Shown in pieces: positions 6,875 through 13,462 of a stretch of 13,462 bases of DNA. The notes beneath the pieces were generated by a model. That model was not told the DNA's origin. It saw only the letters and a program-made list of their open reading frames with translations, and did no database searches. The position numbers and the translations under genes were made by a program. Origin of the DNA: Candidatus Eiseniibacteriota bacterium (GTDB lineage: Bacteria; Joyebacterota; Joyebacteria; Joyebacterales; Joyebacteraceae); assembly GCA_030639555.1 (NCBI GenBank), contig DAOWCM010000025.1:1-13462 (forward strand), in the 5' to 3' direction. Position 1 is the first letter of the stretch; each line of letters opens with the position of its first letter.

Positions 6875-8134
6875 GCCGTCCCGCGGAGTCACGGGACCGA
6901 CAGTCACGAAGGAGCAGTTCTCGGGATCGATAACGCGGCGGGCCGCTTCCAGTACGTCCTCACGGCTGACCGACGCGATGATGGACGGGTAGCGCGCGTC
7001 GAAGTCGAGACCGAGCGCGTGGCGCTCCGCGTGGACGAGTCTGCCGGCCACCGCCTCGCCGGTCTCGCGGTCGAGCAGGTCCCTGCCGGTCAGATACCCG
7101 ATGGCGGACTCCAGCTCCTCTGCCGAGGGCGGTTCCTCCCGCATGAGCCTGAGCTCGTCCATGACCCCTCGGACCAGCCGCTCGAAGTGCTCGGGTGAGG
7201 TGGCGGTGTACGCCCAGAAGACACCGGGTTCCAGACCGGCCGAGCCCGAGGCATCGCTCTCGATGACGTAGGCGAGCCCCTGTTCCTCACGCAGCTTCGT
7301 AGCCAGGCGAGAGCCGAAGCCCGCGCTGTCGCCCAAGATCACGTCCATCACTGACGTCGCGTAGAACAACGGGTCCGAGCGCGCGATGCCCAGGTTCCCT
7401 ATGCTGATGTGGACCTGCTTGGTGTCCATCGCGACCGCCTCGACGCGCCGCCCTCGTTGGCGAGTCGGAGGTGGCGGCGGGTCGGAGGGCTGCCCGCCGC
7501 CCTGCCACGCTCCGAAGCTCTCGGCGGCGCAGTCCAGCAGCTCACCGGCGTCCAGGTCGCCGACGATCGCCAGGATGGCGTTGCCCGGTCGGTAGTTGCG
7601 CCGGTGGAACGACTTGAGATCTTCGCCGGTCAGCCTCGAGACGGTCTCGCGAAGACCTCCAATAGGATTCCTGCGTGTGTATCCCCTGAACACCGTTTTG
7701 ATGAAGCCCCGACGGCACACATCGTACGCCTGCGCCTCATCGTCGGCCAGCTCCGCGAGCTGTCGGCGCACGGACTCAACGACCGCAGCGGACGCGAACG
7801 CCGGAGACGTGGCGACCTCCGACAGAACGCGCAACGACTCGTGGCAGTGCACGGCCAGACCGCTCGCTATGACCGCCGTGGTCTCATAGCCGGTCACCGT
7901 GTCCAGCGCCGAGCCCATCGAGTCGACGGCCACGGCAAGGGACGAGGCGGACCGCGAGGTCGAACCCTCAAGCACAACGCCACCGACAAGAGCAGCGAGC
8001 CCCGCGCTGCCCTCGGGATCGTACCGCGAGCCTGCTTCCACAACGAGCATGGCCGTGAACACAGGCGCGCCCCGCGCCGAGGCCGTCACGACCGTCAGCC
8101 CGTTGGGAAGGACCAGCCTCGCAGGCACCGTCAC
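6857..8134 (-). CDS. M16B peptidase-like subunit without the zinc motif
   Basis: 425 residues from GTG 8134, which overlaps the TGA of the upstream M16 gene (GTGA), indicating translational coupling. The fold is M16: LVLPNGLTVV near the start, VEAGSRYDPEGSAGLAALV, FHRRNYRPGNAILAIVGDLD in the middle and KLREEQGLAYVIESD in the second half. The HxxEH zinc site is replaced by ALVGG (48-52), so it cannot be a peptidase alone. It keeps Arg282 and Tyr289, seven residues apart, matching the R/Y substrate-binding pair of the family. It is therefore the likely non-catalytic partner of the upstream gene product. No signal peptide is evident, so a cytoplasmic location is likely if the start is right. Confidence 0.9.
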   Translation of the reverse strand: MTVPARLVLPNGLTVVTASARGAPVFTAMLVVEAGSRYDPEGSAGLAALVGGVVLEGSTSRSASSLAVAVDSMGSALDTVTGYETTAVIASGLAVHCHESLRVLSEVATSPAFASAAVVESVRRQLAELADDEAQAYDVCRRGFIKTVFRGYTRRNPIGGLRETVSRLTGEDLKSFHRRNYRPGNAILAIVGDLDAGELLDCAAESFGAWQGGGQPSDPPPPPTRQRGRRVEAVAMDTKQVHISIGNLGIARSDPLFYATSVMDVILGDSAGFGSRLATKLREEQGLAYVIESDASGSAGLEPGVFWAYTATSPEHFERLVRGVMDELRLMREEPPSAEELESAIGYLTGRDLLDRETGEAVAGRLVHAERHALGLDFDARYPSIIASVSREDVLEAARRVIDPENCSFVTVGPVTPRDGSLLDP

Positions 8135-9369
8135 GGAACCAACCAAGCGCTGCTCCTTCCCGCAGGGTCGAGGTAGATCGACGCGACGCGACGAATGTCG
8201 GCGGCCGTCACGCGTTCGAGCCGCGTCTCGTGCTCCTCTCCAAGCCGCCAATCCCCGAGGCACTCCCAGAACGCGACGGCCCCGGCCTGACCGAGACAGG
8301 TCTCGCGGCCCAGCATCAGGTCCACCCGCGTCAGGTTCCTGGCTCTCGAGAGACCGTTCTCGGAGACGCCGGACTCCACGAGCCCGGACACCAGCTTCAG
8401 GATCTCGTCCTCGCATTCCTCCGGGGACACCACGGAGTGCAGTGAGGCAGACAAGTAGAGGAGGCCTGGGTCCGTCTGAGGGATCCTGGAGGCGGAGACC
8501 TCGGTAGCCATCCCGAGATCGTCAACGAGCCTTGTATACATCAGCGAGCTGCGCCCCGAGGAGAGCAACGCGGCCAGGAGTTCCAGGGCAGGAGTATCCT
8601 CGTGCACCGCGGCCGGCGTGCGGAAAGCGAGCACCACCTGTGGTGAAGGTGACAGGCCCGGCAGCACGCCCCTTCGCGGCTCGGTGACCGCGGGGTCCTC
8701 GACCGCTCCGGCGACTTCCTCGCGGGGGTCGCAACCGGCGCTGAAGAGCATCTCCACTTCCGCCTGGACCCTGTCATGTTCGAGGCTCCCGACGACGGCG
8801 AGCACCGCCTCCTCGGGACGGTACCTGTCGGCGTAGAAACCCTGAAGATCGTCCTGGGTCAACCCCTTGATGTCGGACGTCAGCCCGACCACCGGATACT
8901 GATAGGGATGTCTGTCGAAGGCCAGCGTATCGACGGCCTCGTACACGAGCGTCTCGGGGTCGTCGTCCAGCATCATCCGCTCTTCGACAGCGATGCGCCT
9001 CTCTGTCTCGAACGCCTCGGGATCGAACTCACAGTGGAACATCCGATCGGCCTCTATCTCCAGAGGGGTCGCCCAGTGCTCAGATGGAAGGACGAAGTAG
9101 TAGAGGGCATGGTCGCAGGTGGTCATCGCGTTGTTCGTTCCGCCCAGCTGCCCGGTGAGCCGGTCGATCCAGCCCTGGGGCCGCGCCTGCGTGCCGCGGA
9201 ACATCATGTGCTCGGTGAGGTGGGCGAGGCCCGTCTTGCCGGCGGGCTCGTAGAGCGATCCCGCCCTGTACATGAGCAACGACGCCACGATGGGCGAATT
9301 CTCCCTCGTGACGGTCAGAAGAACGAGGCCGTTCGGAAGAACGGTCTTTTTCGGACGCGTGCTGCTCAA
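8131..9369 (-). CDS. M16B zinc peptidase, catalytic subunit
   Basis: 412 residues from TTG 9369, chosen because GTGAGG lies five bases upstream and no ATG fits. The family motif VLPNGLVLL is followed by YRAGSLYEPAGKTGLAHLTEHMMF, with the inverted zinc motif HLTEH (50-54); Glu129/Glu130, about 76 residues on, supplies the third zinc ligand. TNAMTT-like and EADRM segments follow as in processing-peptidase relatives (here GGTNNAMTTCDHALYYF). In the second half the R/Y pair is lost: Val282 and Thr289 stand at the aligned places around LGMATEV. It probably degrades short or unfolded peptides as a dimer with the next gene product. No signal peptide is visible. It is first in the two-gene minus-strand operon. 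Confidence 0.93.
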   Translation of the reverse strand: MSSTRPKKTVLPNGLVLLTVTRENSPIVASLLMYRAGSLYEPAGKTGLAHLTEHMMFRGTQARPQGWIDRLTGQLGGTNNAMTTCDHALYYFVLPSEHWATPLEIEADRMFHCEFDPEAFETERRIAVEERMMLDDDPETLVYEAVDTLAFDRHPYQYPVVGLTSDIKGLTQDDLQGFYADRYRPEEAVLAVVGSLEHDRVQAEVEMLFSAGCDPREEVAGAVEDPAVTEPRRGVLPGLSPSPQVVLAFRTPAAVHEDTPALELLAALLSSGRSSLMYTRLVDDLGMATEVSASRIPQTDPGLLYLSASLHSVVSPEECEDEILKLVSGLVESGVSENGLSRARNLTRVDLMLGRETCLGQAGAVAFWECLGDWRLGEEHETRLERVTAADIRRVASIYLDPAGRSSAWLVP

Positions 9370-9432
9370 CGGCGCCTCACGAACGGCCGGGGTCCGCCTG
9401 CTCGCCCGCGCCGCCTGGAGTTCTGCTCGGTC

Positions 9433-9462
9433 TTGACTCGGAGACTACACCGACCTTATGCT
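9433..9462 (+). promoter_or_regulatory. Candidate promoter for the adenosine deaminase-purN unit
   Basis: TTGACT (9433-9438), an 18-base spacer and TATGCT (9457-9462) precede the deaminase gene, with a start expected near 9469, some 50 bases before ATG 9520. The match is moderate. Its -10 box overlaps that of a candidate promoter on the other strand. Confidence 0.45.
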
Positions 9463-9482
9463 TCCTGGTGACACTCAGTCAA
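9455..9482 (-). promoter_or_regulatory. Candidate promoter for the M16 peptidase operon
   Basis: On the minus strand TTGACT (9482-9477), a 16-base spacer and CATAAG (9460-9455) precede the TTG start at 9369. The -10 match is weak (four of six) and the spacer short, so this is tentative. It shares bases 9457-9460 with the plus-strand -10. Confidence 0.35.
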
Positions 9483-9519
9483 GCATGGATTCTGCGGCTC
9501 TCTCAAGTGCGGAGTGCCA

Positions 9520-10563
9520 ATGCTCGCATCCGATCTCCACGTCCATCTCGACGGTTCGCTGCGGGACGGAACGTTGGTCGCGCTCTCCCGCAACGCGGGT
9601 CTGATTCCCGCGACCGCCGATGGCGACGAGTTCGCGCGACGGCTGCGGTTCAGGCCCGGCATGTCACTGTCCTCGTGCCTGAGCAGATTCGACGTCACCG
9701 TCGGCCTGCTTCAGACGCGGCGCGCTCTCGAGCGGGTCGCCCGAGAGCTGGTCTGCGACTGCTACCTCGACGGCGTCCGCCACGCGGAGATCCGCTTCTG
9801 TCCGGTGCTGCACACCAGAGAAGGGCTGTCCAGGAGTGACGCCCTGACGGCGGTGATCCGGGGAGCCGAACAGGGCGTTGGAGAGGCGTTGGCGAGTGCG
9901 CCGACGGACTGGATGTCGGCCCGCGTCGTGATCTCCGTCCTGGAGGGCATGAGCGAGGAAGAGGCCGGAGCACTCGTGGATCTCGCCATCGAGTTCGCCG
10001 ACCTCGGCGTCGTGGGAGTGGACCTGGCGGGCGACGAGGCGCTGTTCGACCCCGCGCGCTACGCTCGGCCGTTCGCGTGTGCGGCGGATGCCGGGCTGGG
10101 CGTGACCGTGCACGCGGGTGAGGGTGGCGATGCCGGGAACGTTGCGGCGGCGGTCGAGATCCTGGGCGCGGACAGGATAGGCCACGGTGTCAGCGCCGCC
10201 TCGGACCCCGGCACGATGTCGCTCCTCGCGGATAGAAACGTCGCGGTAGAGGTGTGCCTCTCCAGCAACCTGCACACCGGTGCTGTAGGGTCGCTCGGAG
10301 CACATCCTCTTTGCACGCTCGTCGAGGCCGGCGTGCCCGTCGCTCTCGCGACCGACAATCGGTTCTTCTCGGGCACCTCTCTGAGCCACGAGTACGAGTT
10401 GGCGATCAGCGAGGCGGGCGCGAGCCCGGACCTGGTCGCCCGTTCGGTCCTCACGAGCGCCGACGCTGCGTTCCTGCCAAACGACGACCGCGCGGCGCTG
10501 CACGAACTCTACGGCTCCAGCCTGGGGCCGGGCTCCAGCCTGGGGCCGGCTCGATCAGAGTGA
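9520..10563 (+). CDS. Adenosine deaminase family protein
   Basis: 347 residues from ATG 9520, chosen over GTG 9514 because GGAG (9511-9514) lies five bases before it. The family hydrolyses adenosine or related 6-aminopurine nucleosides to the 6-oxo form. All metal and catalytic residues line up with mouse ADA: His7 and His9 in HVHLDGS, His198 and Glu201 in HAGE, His222 in RIGHGV and Asp279 in ATDN, with the same spacing (24 from His198 to His222, 57 to Asp279). The second Asp of the usual TDDP is Asn280, followed by RFFSGTSLSHEYELA, a form I recall from other bacterial members. The C-terminus carries a duplicated GSSLGP unit. It sits just before purN, fitting purine salvage; aminodeoxyfutalosine deaminase of menaquinone synthesis belongs to the same family and cannot be excluded. 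Confidence 0.9.
   Translation: MLASDLHVHLDGSLRDGTLVALSRNAGLIPATADGDEFARRLRFRPGMSLSSCLSRFDVTVGLLQTRRALERVARELVCDCYLDGVRHAEIRFCPVLHTREGLSRSDALTAVIRGAEQGVGEALASAPTDWMSARVVISVLEGMSEEEAGALVDLAIEFADLGVVGVDLAGDEALFDPARYARPFACAADAGLGVTVHAGEGGDAGNVAAAVEILGADRIGHGVSAASDPGTMSLLADRNVAVEVCLSSNLHTGAVGSLGAHPLCTLVEAGVPVALATDNRFFSGTSLSHEYELAISEAGASPDLVARSVLTSADAAFLPNDDRAALHELYGSSLGPGSSLGPARSE
10513..10548 (+). repeat. Exact 18-base tandem duplication at the 3' end of the deaminase gene
   Basis: Two identical 18-base units (10513-10530 and 10531-10548) stand head to tail and in frame. They encode a repeated Gly-Ser-Ser-Leu-Gly-Pro segment just before the last four residues. The copies are identical at every base, which suggests a recent slippage event. 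Confidence 0.9.
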
Positions 10564-10585
10564 CACCGACAGGCGCAGGCGCGAA

Positions 10586-10612
10586 CCCCGCCGGCTCAGA
10601 GCTGGCGCGGGG
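10586..10612 (+). repeat. Strong hairpin just upstream of the purN ribosome binding site
   Basis: The RNA can pair GCCGGCT with AGCTGGC around a CAG loop (one G-U pair) and extend with four more C-G pairs past a single bulge, about 11 pairs in all. It ends six bases before the GGAGG of purN and has no T-run, so it is not an ordinary terminator. It may protect or attenuate the purN part of the message; that role is inference. Confidence 0.5.
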
Positions 10613-10630
10613 GAGAACGGAGGAAAGAGC

Positions 10631-11323
10631 ATGGGAAGACTTCTGGTGGGTGTCCTGGCCTCCGGCAGGGGCTCTAACCTGCAGGCGATAATCGACAGCT
10701 CGGCGGCGGGCAAGATCGACGTGGACGTCGCCGTGGTCGTGAGCGATGTTGAGGACGCGCAGGCGCTCGAGCGGGCGCGAAGCGCGGGAATCCCGGCCGT
10801 TCACGTCGCGCCGGGGCGTTTTCGGACCAAGCTGACGCCCGAGGCGGAGCAGCGGTACGTGGAGACCCTCGATGAGCACGGTGTGGAGGTGGTCGTCCTC
10901 GCCGGCTTCATGAGGATCCTGCACGACGACTTCCTGAAGCGGTACGCAGGCCGCGTCGTCAACGTGCACCCGGCCCTCCTGCCTTCTTTCCCCGGGCTGC
11001 ACGGGCAGAGGCAGGCTCTGGAGTACGGAGTGAAGTGGACCGGCGCCACCGTTCACTTCGTCGACGCCGGAGTCGATACCGGCCCGATAATCCTGCAGGC
11101 GGTCGTTCCTGTCATGGACGGCGACACCGAAGAGACGCTCTCCGCCAGGATCCTCGAACAGGAGCACCGCATTTACCCGGAGGCGCTCCAGCTGATCGCG
11201 GAGGGCAGACTCCGCGTAGACGGGCGCCTGGTGACGTCCGCCGGGGGAGACACCGGCGCCAAGGGGGGAGATGCCGGCGCCGCCGGAGGGAACACCGGCG
11301 CCAAGGAAGGAAACGGAACTTGA
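10631..11323 (+). CDS. purN: Phosphoribosylglycinamide formyltransferase (GAR transformylase)
   Basis: 230 residues. It transfers a formyl group from 10-formyltetrahydrofolate to GAR, the third step of purine synthesis, in the cytoplasm. ATG 10631 is preceded by GGAGG at seven bases. Seen: VGVLASGRGSNLQAI at the N-terminus (phosphate-binding GSN at 14-16), the folate-pocket AGFMRIL, then Asn111 and His113 in NVHPALLPSFPG and Asp149 in GVDTGPII. These three match E. coli Asn106, His108 and Asp144 in spacing. The enzyme body ends near residue 204, the usual PurN length; a Gly/Ala-rich tail of 26 residues made of three seven-residue units is unusual. The stop overlaps the TTG start of the NHL gene. 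It shares direction with the deaminase gene 67 bases upstream. Confidence 0.96.
   Translation: MGRLLVGVLASGRGSNLQAIIDSSAAGKIDVDVAVVVSDVEDAQALERARSAGIPAVHVAPGRFRTKLTPEAEQRYVETLDEHGVEVVVLAGFMRILHDDFLKRYAGRVVNVHPALLPSFPGLHGQRQALEYGVKWTGATVHFVDAGVDTGPIILQAVVPVMDGDTEETLSARILEQEHRIYPEALQLIAEGRLRVDGRLVTSAGGDTGAKGGDAGAAGGNTGAKEGNGT
11243..11305 (+). repeat. Three imperfect 21-base tandem repeats encoding the PurN tail
   Basis: Three in-frame 21-base units (11243-11263, 11264-11284, 11285-11305) encode GGDTGAK, GGDAGAA and GGNTGAK. The first and third are the most alike. The purine-rich end after the third unit (AAGGAAGG, 11303-11310) also serves as the Shine-Dalgarno region of the next gene. Confidence 0.88.
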
Positions 11324-12708
11324 AACCGCTGACACGGAGAAGGCCCTGCGCCGCACTCGCGCTCCTCCTACTGACCGTCGCCGTGGGCCTGGGCGCCGCG
11401 CGCGACGACGTTCAGACGACACTGGTCTACCCGCCGTTCGGCCACTGTCTGGGGATGCACAGGGCCACGGCGTTCCACCTCTTCCTCTATCTGGGCGCCA
11501 GGACCAGCTTCGACGAGCCCGCCGGGCTGGCGGCCGTCAAGCTGGACGCCCTCGACGACCCATCGACCACTTCTGACGACGACGAGCTGACGGTGTACGG
11601 CCTCAACTCGGGGGCGTGCGAGATCATCTTCAACACGTCCCTCGTCAACGTGGAGACGTATGGGGAATGCGGAGACGGCCGTGGCCAGTTCAGGAATCCG
11701 CTGGGCATCGCGGCCGATCGGCGCGGCAACGTCTTTGTCGCGGACACCGGCAACCACCGCATAGTCCGCCTGCTCCACAGGGACGCTCGGATGGAGTTCG
11801 TCAAGAGCTTCGGCTCGGAGGGACGTGCCGAGCTTCAGTTCTCCACGCCCTCGCAGGTGGCCCTGGGCGTGTCGGGCACGCTGTACGTCACCGACACCGG
11901 GAACGATCGCGTTGTTGTGATGACCTCAACCGGACAGTGGCTACACGAGATCACGGGAGACGACGAAGGGGAACTGACCTTCGAGCATCCCGTGGGGCTG
12001 GCTGTGGTCGAGGGCGACGACCCATGGATCAGCAGGCGGCAGGACTTCATGGTCGTGTCCGACCGCGGGGGTGGCCGCCTCGTCAAGATCTCCCGCGAGG
12101 GCAAGCTGCTCGGGACGGCAGCGGCCGCGGACCTTCCGCTTCCGTCGGCACGGTTCGACGCGCTGGCTATCGACTACTACGGAAGCGTCTATGCGACGGA
12201 TCGCCCGAACGGCCGGATACACAAGTTCGACTCACATCTGCGCTACGTGACCTCGGTCGGAAACTCGGGCACGGGGGAGATGGAAATGGACGAGCCGAGA
12301 GGCATCACGCTGTGGCGCCGCTTCGGCCAGATATTCATCACGGAGCGGTCAGGAGCGCAGTACTTCTGGATCGGCACGGACATACTGGACCTCTCGACCT
12401 CCACGGAGGGCATCCGCCCGGGAGAGGACGACGTCAGACTCCGCTACTTCCTCACCGAGGTGGCCCGCGTGACGGTGGAACTCGTCGATTCGGACGGAGA
12501 CGTCGTTCACACGCTCGTCGACAACAGACGCAGGGCCACAGGTGAGAACGTCGAGCGCTGGGACGGGAAGTTCGGACGCCACGGAGGCCCGGCTCCGCCC
12601 GGTGTGTACACTCTCAGGGTGAGCGCCAGGCCCACCTATTCTTCCGGAGAGTACTTCCAAGATACCGCAGAAACACCGCTCACGGTGCTCATGGCGCTGT
12701 CGCACTGA
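11320..12708 (+). CDS. Secreted NHL-repeat protein with FlgD-like Ig C-terminal domain
   Basis: 462 residues from TTG 11320, which overlaps the purN TGA (TTGA) and has AAGGAAGG nine bases upstream. A signal peptide is clear: KPLTRRR, a hydrophobic core to residue 25, and likely cleavage after GAA. Residues 28-120 are not recognised. NHL repeats follow from residue 124: FRNPLGIAADRRGNVFVADTGNHRIV is the best, then one ending YVTDTGNDRVVVM, and weaker ones ending in VVSDRGGGRLVKI, YATDRPNGRIHKF and ITERSGAQYFW, five blades in all, perhaps six with the N-terminal strand. Residues about 375-455 resemble the FlgD Ig-like domain (VTVELVDSDGDVVHTL, WDGKFGRHG, PPGVYTLRV), common at the C-termini of secreted proteins of FCB-type bacteria. 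It is probably a periplasmic or surface binding protein; its ligand is unknown, and no enzyme motif is seen. Confidence 0.85.
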   Translation: MKPLTRRRPCAALALLLLTVAVGLGAARDDVQTTLVYPPFGHCLGMHRATAFHLFLYLGARTSFDEPAGLAAVKLDALDDPSTTSDDDELTVYGLNSGACEIIFNTSLVNVETYGECGDGRGQFRNPLGIAADRRGNVFVADTGNHRIVRLLHRDARMEFVKSFGSEGRAELQFSTPSQVALGVSGTLYVTDTGNDRVVVMTSTGQWLHEITGDDEGELTFEHPVGLAVVEGDDPWISRRQDFMVVSDRGGGRLVKISREGKLLGTAAAADLPLPSARFDALAIDYYGSVYATDRPNGRIHKFDSHLRYVTSVGNSGTGEMEMDEPRGITLWRRFGQIFITERSGAQYFWIGTDILDLSTSTEGIRPGEDDVRLRYFLTEVARVTVELVDSDGDVVHTLVDNRRRATGENVERWDGKFGRHGGPAPPGVYTLRVSARPTYSSGEYFQDTAETPLTVLMALSH

Positions 12709-12756
12709 AGCTGGATGGGCGCAGGGGCCCCCTGAGTAGTCCCCGTAACACCGCAC

Positions 12757-12785
12757 TTGCACGCCCTCTGCGACTCTGTTAGTTT
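12757..12785 (+). promoter_or_regulatory. Weak candidate promoter for secA
   Basis: TTGCAC (12757-12762), a 17-base spacer and TAGTTT (12780-12785) lie in the 143-base gap before secA. The -10 has only three consensus bases, so confidence is low. The rest of this gap shows no gene; a GC palindrome at 12722-12734 lacks a T-run. Confidence 0.3.
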
Positions 12786-12851
12786 GTCAGGCTGGCTTGC
12801 TGGAGACTGAAATCATGCCGAAACGCCGGGCAGCCGCGGCGGGGGGCTCTC

Positions 12852-13462
<611 letters not shown>

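Noticed and set aside
8135..8416. N-terminal extension of the downstream M16 gene
   Set aside because: It would overlap the upstream M16 gene by nearly 290 bases; the M16 fold starts right after GTG 8134.
12722..12734. GC palindrome after the NHL gene as an intrinsic terminator
   Set aside because: Its usable stem is about four pairs and no T-run follows. No intrinsic terminator could be supported anywhere in the window.

Overview
The window is a stretch of bacterial chromosome of high GC content (about two thirds by eye), densely packed with core housekeeping genes and without phage, transposon, CRISPR, tRNA or rRNA signals. The cell is a diderm: there is a lipoprotein lytic transglycosylase of the MltD type and a secreted NHL-repeat protein with a FlgD-like Ig tail. 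The SecA N-terminus carries the TTWNM...DVQLIG insertion that I recall from Bacteroidetes/Chlorobi-type SecA and that E. coli SecA lacks. Together with the FlgD-like tail and high GC, this suggests an uncultivated member of the wider FCB assemblage (for example Eisenbacteria, Latescibacterota or similar). That placement is inference, not proof.

Layout. Bases 1-1175 (minus) hold mltD, truncated by the left edge, with its LysM region just beginning. A divergent gap carries a strong sigma70-type promoter for the rightward unit: a GAF-GGDEF diguanylate cyclase (1327-2730), overlapped by a YqeC-family selenium-cofactor protein (2727-3488), then a stand-alone Lrp/AsnC-type RAM domain protein (3623-3868). 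On the minus strand lie a 62-residue membrane protein (3917-4105) with its own near-consensus promoter (4186-4214) and a possible 58-residue ORF (4211-4387). comEC (4391-6874, plus) converges on and overlaps the end of a two-gene minus-strand operon of M16 peptidase-like proteins (6857-8134 and 8131-9369).

A divergent gap with overlapping promoters (about 9433-9482) separates these from a rightward purine-related unit: an adenosine deaminase-family gene (9520-10563), purN (10631-11323) and, overlapping purN, a secreted NHL-repeat protein (11320-12708). The window ends inside secA (12852 to edge).

How the genes work together. ComEC, SecA, MltD, the M16 pair and the NHL protein all concern the envelope or traffic across it; the deaminase and PurN concern purines. 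The two M16 genes have complementary active-site halves: one keeps the zinc motif HxxEH, the other keeps the R/Y substrate-binding pair, as expected for an obligate heterodimer. Three gene junctions are NTGA start-stop overlaps using GTG or TTG starts, indicating translational coupling. Two adjacent genes (deaminase and purN) end in short in-frame tandem repeats. I found no convincing new multi-gene defence or mobile system. The most interesting items are the M16 pair, the repeat tails, the small membrane-protein locus with its structured leader, and the YqeC gene coupled to a diguanylate cyclase.
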